Positions 36,775 to 45,397 of a stretch of DNA of 64,000 bases are shown here, piece by piece. Position numbers and translations under genes: made by a program. A model generated the notes under the pieces. That model was not told the origin of the DNA. It saw nothing but the letters and a program-made list of their open reading frames with translations, and did not search any database. The DNA comes from an uncultured Psychroflexus sp. (GTDB lineage: Bacteria; Bacteroidota; Bacteroidia; Flavobacteriales; Flavobacteriaceae), in NCBI GenBank assembly GCA_913062845.1, contig CAJXVZ010000011.1:1-64000 (forward strand), read 5' to 3'. The first letter of the stretch is position 1; every line of letters starts with the position of its first letter.

Positions 36775-37482
36775 TTGAAGAAAACGTTAAAAATAGTATT
36801 TAAAGGCTTTCTGATTGTTATAAGTATGTTGGTTCTTCTTTTTCTGGTTCTGAAAGTAACTTATAACGATGAAATTCCGGAAGGTGTTTCGGGTGCGCCT
36901 GCTGATGAATTAGCCCATGATATCTTAGAAGCTTTAAACTATGAAAACTATAAAGATGCCAAAGAAATTCACTGGACCTTCAGAGGTGTGAATCGCTATG
37001 AATGGCATAAGCAAAAGCAAGTCGTGAAAGTTTTCTGGGATGGTATGCAGGTAGATTTATGGACTACCTCTCCAGAGGAAAGCACTGTTTTTAAATCCGG
37101 TAACGAGATTGAAGGTGACGCCAAACGAGAAGCCATTGACTATGCTGTGAAAAACTTCAACAACGATAGTTTTTGGGTGGTCGCCCCTTTTAAACTTTTT
37201 GATCCCGGCACGGAGCGCTTTCTAATAAAAGAAGATGGCCAGGAAAAACTGCTGGTTCAATATACCTCTGGTGGTACAACTCCAGGCGATGCTTATCTTT
37301 GGGAAGTTGATGAAAATCAGATTCCAACAGCCTTCAAAATGTGGGTCAGCATTATTCCATTAGACGGCCTTAAAGCAGAATGGTCTGAATGGAAAATGAC
37401 AGAAGCCGGGTTTCCTCTAGCTTTTGAAAAAACTATTTTTGGAATTGAAATACCTATTTCAGGTTTGAAGGTGGTAAGATGA
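36775..37482 (+). CDS. membrane-anchored hypothetical protein
   Basis: The 235-residue protein has an N-terminal hydrophobic segment (about residues 8-26) acting as signal anchor, then a soluble domain of about 200 residues rich in Trp. Conserved-looking stretches are DAKEIHWTFRGVNRYEWHK, VKVFWDGMQVDLWT and GDAYLWEVDENQIPTAFKMW. I do not recognise a named function; similar proteins occur as hypotheticals in flavobacteria. The start is a TTG, since no in-frame ATG is available. Convergent with the TonB-dependent receptor-like gene. Confidence 0.75.
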   Translation: MKKTLKIVFKGFLIVISMLVLLFLVLKVTYNDEIPEGVSGAPADELAHDILEALNYENYKDAKEIHWTFRGVNRYEWHKQKQVVKVFWDGMQVDLWTTSPEESTVFKSGNEIEGDAKREAIDYAVKNFNNDSFWVVAPFKLFDPGTERFLIKEDGQEKLLVQYTSGGTTPGDAYLWEVDENQIPTAFKMWVSIIPLDGLKAEWSEWKMTEAGFPLAFEKTIFGIEIPISGLKVVR

Positions 37483-37561
37483 ATGATTTATGAACTTTTT
37501 GATATTTCGAGTATCAATACTATTCAATTGAAAGTTGATTTTTAAAGTAAATTTCTTCAAG

Positions 37562-40288
37562 CTACAACTTATAGATCACACTCAACACAATAGTCCTTGG
37601 CTGGATAAAAATACTTCGGTCTGAAGCCAGGAAATTACTGACTGAATTCTCTTGCTGAAAACGTACATCAAACAAATTCTGAACGCCCAATTCAAACCGC
37701 CAGGCGGTGTCTTCTTTCCAATATTCTAATGAAGCACCACCTATTTCAAAACGGTTGAAGGTGTTTTGAGCTCGGTTTTCAAAGTAATTGTATCTGTAAT
37801 CAAATTTGAATAAAAAATCTTTCCAAAAATCGTATTCTACAAATACAAAAGGCTGGATTTGCATAAAATTATTATCAAAGTTGGCTGTTTCCAGACTGTT
37901 GAAAGTCTGCGACCAGCCAAACTCAAAATTTGGCCATTTCTTAAAACGGGTTTCTGCCTTAAGCTCGTAATTGATGTTTTGGGAGTTGTAGTCTAAAGTC
38001 TCCTCGTTTATAATGCGTTTATAGTTGCTCAGATTAATATTTGAATTCAGTGTCAATTGCCATTTACCCAAACGTTTTGAAAACATACCATTAAAGCCGT
38101 AATTTTCTTCGGGCAGGTCGGTGTAAAATGTCGTATTTACCTGGTCTATACCTTCAATCTGGGTTTGGTTTCTGATGCTGAATTCCCGTTTGGTATAGCG
38201 TAAACCGGCACTGATGGTAACACCTTTAAACATATTAAATTTAAAATACCTAAAACTCAATCTGTGGTAGAGTTGGTTTTCCAGATCTTCGCTGCCTCGG
38301 GACAAACTGTTAAAGGACAATAATCTTAAACGATTAGCAAACTGCGTCGCATTACCAAAATTAGAGATCAAATTGTATTTAAAACTGAACCTTTCACCCG
38401 AGTTTTTCTTATACTCTAAATCGACTTCTGGTAGCAGTACAGCTTTGGTATTATCAGCAATGTTTTCCTGAAACTGATCGACCTTCCAGTCATAATGGTG
38501 TAAGACCAAACCGGGTTTTCCGATGAGTTTACCAATTTTAAATTTGTATTGAAAACCGGCGTAGCCATCTATAAGCCGGTAATCTATGGCATTATTAAAG
38601 CCTGCTGAGCCAAAATCGTTTAATGAGCCATCATTAAGCAATTGCTGGTCGGTGTTGTTAAAATCTGAATTGAAATAATTAACCCCGACAATAGGATAAA
38701 TATGATTAAAATTATTCAGCACCCAATAATGCTTAGCGTTTAGCCTGAACAACTGTGTGTCTTCTGCAGTGTTTTGCAACAGGTTAAACGGCGTGCCTTC
38801 ATCTACAAAGGGAATTAAGCCTGAAAACACCGGTTGATTAAACAACCAATCTAAACTGTTTTCCTGCTGTTTGATTTGGTATTTGGCATTGACACTCGTG
38901 GTATGTTTATAAGAAAACTGTTTGTTGAGCGAGACTTCCTGAATAAGCGAGGTTGACGTCGGCATTTGCTGCGTATTGATAAACTGTGCATTGCTTGCCG
39001 TTTCTGAAGTGGTGTTATTGACCAAATCGCCGTCTGAAGTTTTAAACAGCACATTGTACTTGAGATCGGTATCATCAAAATTGTCATAACTGAATTTGAC
39101 TTTATTGATGCTAAACAAGGTATTTTCCTGAGCCGTAATTTGTCGGTTTTCGGTTTCTCTGCCGGAGGTTAAATATTCGTTTTGGATGTTGGTTTGGGTT
39201 TGTATTTTGCCTTTATTGATGATGGAATAGGCATCAAAGGTAGTGTTTTTAAACAATTCCTGTGAAATACTACCGGCACCAAAATCATTTTTGGAAAACA
39301 CAAAATCACTTTGACTGAGAAACTGTGCAAAATCATCCCGAAACAAACTGAAAAAGCCCGAAGGATCATTAATGGATTGCGCATAACCGCCTTCAAAATT
39401 CACATAATCCTGAACGGTAAACGACTTTTTACCAATATTATTAAAATCGCCTATGATGTTGACGGCAGTTTTTGGACTGTAATAGAACAAGGTAGGATGC
39501 ACAATATAACGGTCTTCATGACCTGCACCGGCTTGCACATCTCCAAAGGCAAATTTCTTTTTGCCTTCTTTGAGTTTGATGTTAAGCGCCATACGGTCGC
39601 TGTCTTCCAGACCTTTGAGGAAGGCGACCTCACTATAATTGTCTAAGGCTTCTACTTCATCTACGGCATCGGCAGGAATGTTGTTCACACCCAGTTTTTC
39701 ATCGCCGGTAAAGAATTCTTTACCGTCTACCATGAGTTTGGTCACCGGTTTGCCGTTTACGGTCACATTTCCTGCACGATCGACTTCTATACCGGGCAGT
39801 TTTTTGAGGATATCCCGGAGTTTACGTTCTTCTCCGGTTTTAAACTGGTCGGTGCGGTAGGTAATGGTATCTTCTTTAACGATGACCGCCATCTCGGCTT
39901 TGATGAGGACCTCTTCAAGGGTTTCTGTACTTTCTTGTAAGGTGTAGTTTTTGACCTTGTCGGCAGTTAATGTAAGCGTATCTGTTATTTTTTTATAGCC
40001 CAGATGGGTAATGGCGATTTGGTAAGGAATGTTGTTTTCAAGTTTAAGTTTATACTCGCCTTCCAAGCTTGAAATGGCAAAAGTAATGTTGACATCCTCT
40101 TGGGTTAGAGGTGTAGCAATGATGTTTGTGTTCGGAATGGGGTTTTGGAGGGAGTCTTGGGTTTTGCCGGTGAGTTGATGGGTTTGGGAAAAGGAAAAAA
40201 TGGGTATTAATAAGAAAACAGCTATGATTAGATAGCTGTTTTTGAAATCAAATATTAAATATTTTAAATTAATTTCTAGTAGTTTCAA
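37562..40288 (-). CDS. TonB-dependent receptor-like outer-membrane barrel with carboxypeptidase-regulatory domain
   Basis: The protein (908 aa) has a signal peptide ending FSFSQ and a CarboxypepD_reg-like beta domain (HQLTGKTQDSLQNPIPNTNIIAT...). A plug domain follows (LRDILKKLPGIEVDRAGNVTVNGKPVTKLMVDGKEFFTGDE, read in pieces at about residues 157-200), then a long beta-barrel ending PRTIVLSVIYKL. The subgroup is the outer-membrane beta-barrel family that often accompanies GLPGLI proteins. The only start that keeps the signal peptide is a TTG at 40288, overlapping the GLPGLI stop by 20 bp. Substrate is unknown; energy would come from ExbB/ExbD/TonB. Confidence 0.87.
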   Translation of the reverse strand: MKLLEINLKYLIFDFKNSYLIIAVFLLIPIFSFSQTHQLTGKTQDSLQNPIPNTNIIATPLTQEDVNITFAISSLEGEYKLKLENNIPYQIAITHLGYKKITDTLTLTADKVKNYTLQESTETLEEVLIKAEMAVIVKEDTITYRTDQFKTGEERKLRDILKKLPGIEVDRAGNVTVNGKPVTKLMVDGKEFFTGDEKLGVNNIPADAVDEVEALDNYSEVAFLKGLEDSDRMALNIKLKEGKKKFAFGDVQAGAGHEDRYIVHPTLFYYSPKTAVNIIGDFNNIGKKSFTVQDYVNFEGGYAQSINDPSGFFSLFRDDFAQFLSQSDFVFSKNDFGAGSISQELFKNTTFDAYSIINKGKIQTQTNIQNEYLTSGRETENRQITAQENTLFSINKVKFSYDNFDDTDLKYNVLFKTSDGDLVNNTTSETASNAQFINTQQMPTSTSLIQEVSLNKQFSYKHTTSVNAKYQIKQQENSLDWLFNQPVFSGLIPFVDEGTPFNLLQNTAEDTQLFRLNAKHYWVLNNFNHIYPIVGVNYFNSDFNNTDQQLLNDGSLNDFGSAGFNNAIDYRLIDGYAGFQYKFKIGKLIGKPGLVLHHYDWKVDQFQENIADNTKAVLLPEVDLEYKKNSGERFSFKYNLISNFGNATQFANRLRLLSFNSLSRGSEDLENQLYHRLSFRYFKFNMFKGVTISAGLRYTKREFSIRNQTQIEGIDQVNTTFYTDLPEENYGFNGMFSKRLGKWQLTLNSNINLSNYKRIINEETLDYNSQNINYELKAETRFKKWPNFEFGWSQTFNSLETANFDNNFMQIQPFVFVEYDFWKDFLFKFDYRYNYFENRAQNTFNRFEIGGASLEYWKEDTAWRFELGVQNLFDVRFQQENSVSNFLASDRSIFIQPRTIVLSVIYKL

Positions 40289-41000
40289 GCAAATTATTTC
40301 TTATCTCAGCATAATATTTTTCAGACTCATCAAATGTTTTAATATTTTTTTTATTCAAGAATTCTATTGTATCTGGAATTTTGTTATTGGTTTCTTTTAT
40401 GTCAATTAATTGAAATTTGACAAAATCAGTTTTAAGAGTTATAATAAGTCCAGGTAAATTAGCAAAATATGTTGGGCCACCTACGTAATTTATTTTTGGA
40501 GAAAACCATACCTCTAAACCATCCAATAATTTGTGATATGAATTATCTTTATTAATCAAAGGTACTGCTTTTAAACATTCAAGCCCATTAATAATCTTAG
40601 TTTCATTAAATATTTGCCATTTTACTGTTTTGACATCAAGCTTAGTAACGAAAGGGTGATGGTTATTAAAGTAAAATGTACTACCATTAGCGTAAAGGAC
40701 ATTTTGCTTTAATCTCAACAAGTTATATACAATAGAAGAATTAGAAATTGTTCTATTATCACTACTCATTTTATCAGGTGCAGAAAAATAATACTGATTT
40801 CTTGAACATATTATATTAATCAATAAGTTTTCTGTATTTTTTTTAATTAATGATTCTCTTCTTTTTAAAACATTAACTAACATCTGATCATCATAATCAT
40901 TAGGATTAATTGTATAATATTCCTTGATTGAGTAGGTAGCTTCAATATTCTGGCAGTAAATAAATTGAAAAATAAAGAAAAAAAATACAGAAATCTTCAT
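40269..41000 (-). CDS. GLPGLI family protein
   Basis: The 243-residue exported protein has a signal peptide (FFFFIFQFIYCQN) and the family-naming motif seen here as YFANLPGLIITLKTDFVKFQL (residue about 175 onward). Upstream, WQIFNETKIINGLECLKA and VWFSPKINYVGGP are also typical. GLPGLI proteins are periplasmic or outer-membrane associated, of unknown function, and are often encoded beside TonB-dependent barrels, as here. It sits 7 bp downstream of a small secreted protein gene and overlaps the barrel gene by 20 bp, so the three form one operon. Confidence 0.9.
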   Translation of the reverse strand: MKISVFFFFIFQFIYCQNIEATYSIKEYYTINPNDYDDQMLVNVLKRRESLIKKNTENLLINIICSRNQYYFSAPDKMSSDNRTISNSSIVYNLLRLKQNVLYANGSTFYFNNHHPFVTKLDVKTVKWQIFNETKIINGLECLKAVPLINKDNSYHKLLDGLEVWFSPKINYVGGPTYFANLPGLIITLKTDFVKFQLIDIKETNNKIPDTIEFLNKKNIKTFDESEKYYAEIRNNLLETTRN

Positions 41001-41007
41001 ACTTGAA

Positions 41008-41247
41008 TTAATTCAAAACTACAGTAACCTCATAATCAGAACTACCACCATTTAAAATACAAGTTTCGTATGCAAACATGTATAAATCATAAGAATCTTG
41101 TAAAGAATATGCTCCAGGATATAACAAATCTTGTTCAAAAACTCCTAGGGCATAATCATCGCAATCTTGAGTACCTTGTAAAGATACAAACCCACTACTG
41201 CCAAAAGTAAACACTCCCAACATTAAAATTAATAATACTTTTTTCAT
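41008..41247 (-). CDS. small secreted cysteine-containing protein, unknown function
   Basis: The 79-residue protein has a clear signal peptide (KKVLLILMLGVFTFGSSGF) and an acidic, Tyr-rich mature part of about 55 residues with exactly two cysteines (GTQDCDDYA and YETCILNGG) that could form a disulphide bond. It starts with ATG and lies directly upstream of the GLPGLI and receptor-like genes. I recognise no family. It could be a cofactor or ligand of the neighbouring pair; this is inference from position only. Confidence 0.7.
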   Translation of the reverse strand: MKKVLLILMLGVFTFGSSGFVSLQGTQDCDDYALGVFEQDLLYPGAYSLQDSYDLYMFAYETCILNGGSSDYEVTVVLN

Positions 41248-41858
41248 GATAAAAAATTTTTAGACCCGCGTTTTATTAGCAGGCGAGTTAAACATGTTGT
41301 AAAACTCAGAAAAAAAAAACATATCAACCAATTTTTAAATGTTAATAAATAGTTAAATGATGAATATACGATAAAGTTTTAAGCTTATTTAAAAATAGTT
41401 TTCAATATATATTTGTTTTTGTTGAATAATTGTCAATATGTATTGGTTTGATGCCTAATGTATATTTACAAAAAGTCATTATCTATCTACATTTTATTTT
41501 CAACTTTTTAAATCCAATTATCTTTCTCATTGTTTTGAAATGTACATGAGTACTATTAAATAAGGCATTAGAGGCTAGATTTATTAATATATTATGGTAA
41601 ATGTATTATTTTTTATGGTTTTTTACAAATCCGAATGTTAGCGATTTGATATAAGATATTGTTGTTTAATTAATTATAAAGCCTTTAATATTAACGTACA
41701 GTTAGCGTCATCTAAAACTTTTTAATATTGAAGATTCAAAAGACCTATCGAATACGCTACTCGCTTTTATTATAAATTTATTTGAAGTTTAATTAAAAAG
41801 AAGGCACTCAGACCAAAGGAGATTGTTGGCCTATCTCACAAGCTAAGTTTTTCAAACC
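41248..41858. other. 611-bp AT-rich intergenic region, nothing coding seen
   Basis: This stretch separates the small secreted protein operon from the paaZ gene. It is strongly AT-rich with many in-frame stops on both strands. A TATATTTG on the plus strand (41408-41415) has no gene behind it. No tRNA-like or terminator-like structure was evident. It must hold the promoter of the secreted protein operon. Confidence 0.6.
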
Positions 41859-44366
41859 TCACAAAATTCCAAACTGTTCAAAATGGTGGTTAAAGTGCTT
41901 TCTGTTGAGTAATTTCCATTCAAAATAATTGAGTTCACCAAACACCACATTTTTTGTGGTTTTTTCAGGCTTTTCTTTAAAATAATTTTCAAACCTGTCG
42001 TAGGCTTCCAAAAATGCAGCTTTTGCTGTTTCAAGGTCAGGATGTATAAGTTTTTCCAGACCTTCATCCTTCATCAAAGGCATTTTATAGTTTTTTGGCA
42101 TTTTTTCATAATTATATAGGGATTCCTGCACTTTTTCCAGATGCTCATCAGATGTAGCCACTTCTATCTGAAAATCTTCAACTGCAATTTTTAAGGTAAA
42201 TTCTAGATGTTCCAGCATATGCTGTGGTGTCATGATGCCCCATTTTGGTTTAGTGTCCTTTTTAAGCCCGTTTAGCTTGTCTTCCAGGACTTTTCTGTCA
42301 ATATCAACAAAGGTGTTTTGCTTTTTTTGAACCATGGTGAGAATTGTTGCTATGGCGACCAGCTTTTCCTGTGGGTCTTCTTCCTGAGCATCAAAGACCT
42401 CAACATACCATTTTACAATACCACTAGGTAGCTCTTTGCCTTTTTGCTCTCTGTCCACTTTTTGCTTGCAGGTTAAGCGTACATAGATCGTATCGTTATG
42501 GTAAAGCGGTCTTAGGAAGCGTATATCTTCCAATCCATAATTTGCCGCAACCGGGCCTTTATTTGGATAAACAAACAAACCAGCTGCCGCAGAAATGATA
42601 AAATAGCCATGAGCCGTGCGTTTTTCAAAAATACTGCCTTCCAAAGAAGTGATATCGGTATGGGCGTAAAAATGATCCCAGGTGAGGTTGGCAAAATTGA
42701 TGATATCTGTATCGGTTAAAGTACGTTTGTGGGTTTCTAATGACATGCCCGGCTTTATATCTTCCCATTGGTAAGCAAAAGGATGTTTTTCTGATGTTTT
42801 GTAGTCAGCCTTTGGCTGGTAGATACCGGTAATTTCAGTTAATGTGGTTGGACTGCCCTGAATAGCACAACGCTGAAGATAGTGCTTTACGCCGCGCTTT
42901 CCTCCCATTTCTTCGCCACCACCGGCACGACCCGGACCGCCATGTACCAAAGTTGGCAGTGGCGAACCATGACCTGTACTTTGCTTTGCCGACTCGCGAT
43001 TGATGGCTAAAATACGCCCATGATGTGAGGCTGCATTTACAGTGTACGCTCTCGCAATGCTATCGTCATTGGTGAAAATTGAACTCACCAGAGACCCTTT
43101 GCCTTTTTTGCTGATCTCTACGGCTTCTTCCAGATCTTTATAAGGCATCAAAGTACTTACAGGACCAAAAGCTTCAGTAACATGAGCAGCTTCATTTTTT
43201 AGAGGTTGGTCTTCACGCAGTAGTATTGGCTTGATGAAGGCGCCTTTATCAAAGTCTGCACCTATAAGCTCAACGGCGTCAAATCCACCATAAACAATTT
43301 CGGCAGTTTCTGCTATTTTTTCTACCTGAGATTTTACATTTTCAACTTGTTTTTTGTCAACCAGACATCCCATCCGTACTTCTTTAAGTCTAGGATCTCC
43401 CATTGTGACCTTATCCAGTGCTTTCCCTAAAGCGATCTGAACATCTTCGATAAGGTTTTCGGGCACGAGTATGCGTCGGATAGCTGTACATTTTTGACCG
43501 CATTTTACAGTTATTTCATTACGCACCTCTTTGATAAACAAATCAAATTCTGGCGTGCCGGGCACAGCATCTTCGCCAAGAATACTTGCGTTCAAAGAAT
43601 CTGCTTCCATGGTAAAAGGCACAGATTCCTGTAAAAGTTGAGGATGATTTTTTAACATACGTCCTGTAGATGCAGAGCCGGTAAAAGTTACAACATCCTG
43701 GGATTGAACCGTGTCCAGTATATTTTTTGCTGTTCCGGATATTAACTGTAGTGCGCCTTCCGGCAAAATACCTGAATCTATAATGCATTTTACCATGGCT
43801 TCCGTAAGGTAAGCCGACTGCGGTGCAGGTAGAACTACAGCGGGTACACCAGCAATCCAGTTGCAGGCACATTTTTCCAACATGCCCCAAACCGGAAAGT
43901 TAAAGGCGTTAATATGTACGGCAACACCTTCTTTAGGTACCAGAATATGATGCGCCATAAATCGTCCGCCACGAGACAAGTCTATTGGGTCGCCTTCAAC
44001 ATCATAGGAAGAGTTTGGAAATAATTTTCGCAAAGAAGCATTGGCGAATAGGTTACCAATACCACCATCTATATCAAACCAGGAGTCCAGTTTTGTAGCG
44101 CCCGTACGATAACTGATTTCATATAGGTCCTTTCGTTTTTTCTGGAGGTAAAAGGCAAGCTTTTTTAGCATAAGTCCGCGCTCCTGAAAAGTCATTTTTC
44201 TAAGGCTTTTTCCTTCTTTTCGACCATATTCCAGAACACCCGGAATGTCCAGACCTTCAATATTAATGTTGGTAAAATGTTCACCGGTGACGGCATCGTA
44301 AATGGGTTGGCCTTCGCCCTTACCCTGTGTCCATCGACCGTTGATATAGCTTTGTGTGGTTTGCAT
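41859..44366 (-). CDS. paaZ: PaaZ-type aldehyde dehydrogenase/enoyl hydratase with extra C-terminal DinB/DUF1569-like domain
   Basis: In order: an aldehyde dehydrogenase domain (about 1-515; catalytic Glu in FTMEADSLNAS and Cys in CGQKCTAIRRI), a MaoC-like hydratase domain (about 535-680; NLTWDHFYAHTD with Asp and His) and a C-terminal domain of about 150 residues. That last domain has WGIMTPQHMLEHLEF and LNRKHFNHHFEQFGIL, whose histidines suggest a DinB/DUF1569 metal-binding fold. PaaZ opens the oxepin-CoA ring in phenylacetate breakdown and oxidises the product. The usual length is about 680 residues, so the tail is an addition. No other paa genes are nearby. It starts 3 bp after the toxin stop codon. 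Confidence 0.9.
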   Translation of the reverse strand: MQTTQSYINGRWTQGKGEGQPIYDAVTGEHFTNINIEGLDIPGVLEYGRKEGKSLRKMTFQERGLMLKKLAFYLQKKRKDLYEISYRTGATKLDSWFDIDGGIGNLFANASLRKLFPNSSYDVEGDPIDLSRGGRFMAHHILVPKEGVAVHINAFNFPVWGMLEKCACNWIAGVPAVVLPAPQSAYLTEAMVKCIIDSGILPEGALQLISGTAKNILDTVQSQDVVTFTGSASTGRMLKNHPQLLQESVPFTMEADSLNASILGEDAVPGTPEFDLFIKEVRNEITVKCGQKCTAIRRILVPENLIEDVQIALGKALDKVTMGDPRLKEVRMGCLVDKKQVENVKSQVEKIAETAEIVYGGFDAVELIGADFDKGAFIKPILLREDQPLKNEAAHVTEAFGPVSTLMPYKDLEEAVEISKKGKGSLVSSIFTNDDSIARAYTVNAASHHGRILAINRESAKQSTGHGSPLPTLVHGGPGRAGGGEEMGGKRGVKHYLQRCAIQGSPTTLTEITGIYQPKADYKTSEKHPFAYQWEDIKPGMSLETHKRTLTDTDIINFANLTWDHFYAHTDITSLEGSIFEKRTAHGYFIISAAAGLFVYPNKGPVAANYGLEDIRFLRPLYHNDTIYVRLTCKQKVDREQKGKELPSGIVKWYVEVFDAQEEDPQEKLVAIATILTMVQKKQNTFVDIDRKVLEDKLNGLKKDTKPKWGIMTPQHMLEHLEFTLKIAVEDFQIEVATSDEHLEKVQESLYNYEKMPKNYKMPLMKDEGLEKLIHPDLETAKAAFLEAYDRFENYFKEKPEKTTKNVVFGELNYFEWKLLNRKHFNHHFEQFGIL

Positions 44367-44369
44367 GGT

Positions 44370-44717
44370 TTAGTATTTTAATAAATCGTTCAATGTGTAT
44401 TTTATCTTGTTGAGCTCTTCTTCAGAGATTTTACCAATCTTTTTCTTAAATCTTAATTTGGACAGTGAGCGAACATGAAATACCAAAATTTCAGATTTTT
44501 TTTGTAAACCGTTTTCAGTATTGGGTTTCAAAATTACATTACCTTCAAAATCATGAATGCTCGAAGTTATTGGACACACTATGATGACATTTAAATTTTT
44601 ATTTAAAGTATCACCACTTATAACTACTGCTGGTCTATTACCAGATTGTTCACTTCCGGAAACCGGGTCAAAATATACATGCCATAAATCCTTTTGACGA
44701 ATGTTCAAATCACTCAT
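44370..44717 (-). CDS. PemK/MazF family toxin (endoribonuclease)
   Basis: The 115-residue protein starts RQKDLWHVYFDPVSGSEQSGNRPAVVISGD (in two parts: the conserved loop and the GxRPxVVIS strand) and continues CPITSS and VRSLSKLRF, the hallmarks of MazF/PemK ribonucleases. The Arg in GNRP and the Thr/Ser in PITSS are likely active-site residues and are intact. It shares one base (TAATG) with the antitoxin gene upstream, so the two are translationally coupled. It is 3 bp upstream of paaZ, which may therefore share its transcript. Confidence 0.92.
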   Translation of the reverse strand: MSDLNIRQKDLWHVYFDPVSGSEQSGNRPAVVISGDTLNKNLNVIIVCPITSSIHDFEGNVILKPNTENGLQKKSEILVFHVRSLSKLRFKKKIGKISEEELNKIKYTLNDLLKY

Positions 44718-44959
44718 TAGCTGTCATACTTTTTCAACACTTCATAATAGTCTGCCATTCCTTCTTCTGCAATATCCATAATTTCTTTTGATTTTGAAGC
44801 TCTCTGAAATGATTTGGCATATTTTACTCTTTGTATTTCATCTAAAAAATGTCCTAATGCTTTTTCAATGATTTTATTTTTAGGTATTTTTAATTCTTTA
44901 GATGTTTCAGCCAGTTTTTGAAGCATCTCTTCCGGTAAAGATGATGTAAATGTTGTCAT
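44717..44959 (-). CDS. ribbon-helix-helix-type antitoxin
   Basis: This 80-residue protein has an N-terminal beta strand and helices of CopG/ribbon-helix-helix type (TTFTSSLPEEMLQKLAETSK; IPKNKIIEKALGHFLDE) and a charged C-terminal tail (EEGMADYYEVLKKYDS) expected to wrap the toxin. It is the first gene of the intact toxin-antitoxin pair and probably represses its own promoter. It is clearly homologous to the antitoxin at 45135-45383. Confidence 0.9.
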   Translation of the reverse strand: MTTFTSSLPEEMLQKLAETSKELKIPKNKIIEKALGHFLDEIQRVKYAKSFQRASKSKEIMDIAEEGMADYYEVLKKYDS

Positions 44960-44975
44960 TAAAGAAATTTTTATT

Positions 44976-44983
44976 CAAATATA
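44976..44983 (-). promoter_or_regulatory. candidate -7 element of the toxin-antitoxin operon
   Basis: The minus strand reads TATATTTG, 17 bp upstream of the antitoxin ATG. The same octamer sits at nearly the same distance before the paralogous antitoxin gene, which raises confidence. Confidence 0.5.
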
Positions 44984-44986
44984 ATT

Positions 44987-45009
44987 AATATTTACAAAAT
45001 GTAAATATT
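44987..45009. promoter_or_regulatory. candidate operator: 9-bp inverted repeat
   Basis: AATATTTAC and GTAAATATT are exact reverse complements separated by 5 nt, just upstream of the candidate -7 element of the antitoxin gene. A dyad at this place is what an autorepressing ribbon-helix-helix antitoxin would bind. The sequence is AT-only except for one G/C pair per arm, so chance cannot be excluded. Confidence 0.4.
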
Positions 45010-45055
45010 TTAAAAATTGCTATTTTTTTGAAAATGCATAGAATGCTAGCTTTGT

Positions 45056-45145
45056 TTAGATACTATGTAAAAGTTTAATGGCTTCTTCGCTGCCAATAAT
45101 TGGGTCGAAATATACCTGCCAGATTTCCTTTTGTTTAATCTCCAC
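45056..45145 (-). pseudogene. truncated PemK-type toxin remnant
   Basis: After the second antitoxin, overlapping its last codons, a GTG-started frame encodes only 29 residues: VEIKQKEIWQVYFDPIIGSE and a short unrelated end. The first 20 residues align with the N-terminus of the intact toxin (RQKDLWHVYFDPVSGSE) at the same position relative to the antitoxin. Homology stops just before the GxRPxVVIS strand, so the active site is missing. It is the deleted stump of a second toxin gene. Confidence 0.85.
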
Positions 45146-45383
45146 TTTCAAGTTCTAAAAGCTGATTGTAGTAATCTGCCATTCCTTCTTCAGCCATTTT
45201 AATCATATCCTCATCTTTAGCCATTCTTTTATAAGACTTTAGATAAGCCAATTTGTCTAATTGTTCTAAATATATTTCAAGAGCTTTTTCAATGATTTTG
45301 TTTTTAGGCATTTTTAGGTCCTTTGAAGCTTTTGCAAGTTCTTTAAGCAGATTATCGGGTAGAGTTGACGTGTATGTTGCCAT
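45135..45383 (-). CDS. orphan ribbon-helix-helix-type antitoxin, paralogue
   Basis: The 82-residue protein aligns along its whole length with the antitoxin of the intact pair (TYTSTLPDNLLKELAKASK; MPKNKIIEKALEIYLEQ; AEEGMADYYNQLLELE). The frame is intact, although its toxin has been reduced to a 29-codon remnant. It may still repress promoters or neutralise the neighbouring toxin. Transcribed in the same direction as the intact pair, 176 bp upstream of it. Confidence 0.88.
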   Translation of the reverse strand: MATYTSTLPDNLLKELAKASKDLKMPKNKIIEKALEIYLEQLDKLAYLKSYKRMAKDEDMIKMAEEGMADYYNQLLELESGD

Positions 45384-45397
45384 TTAATTATTTTACT

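Noticed and set aside
41408-41415. TATATTTG promoter octamer on the plus strand in the 611-bp gap
   Set aside because: No reading frame or structured RNA follows it; in A/T-rich DNA such octamers arise by chance.
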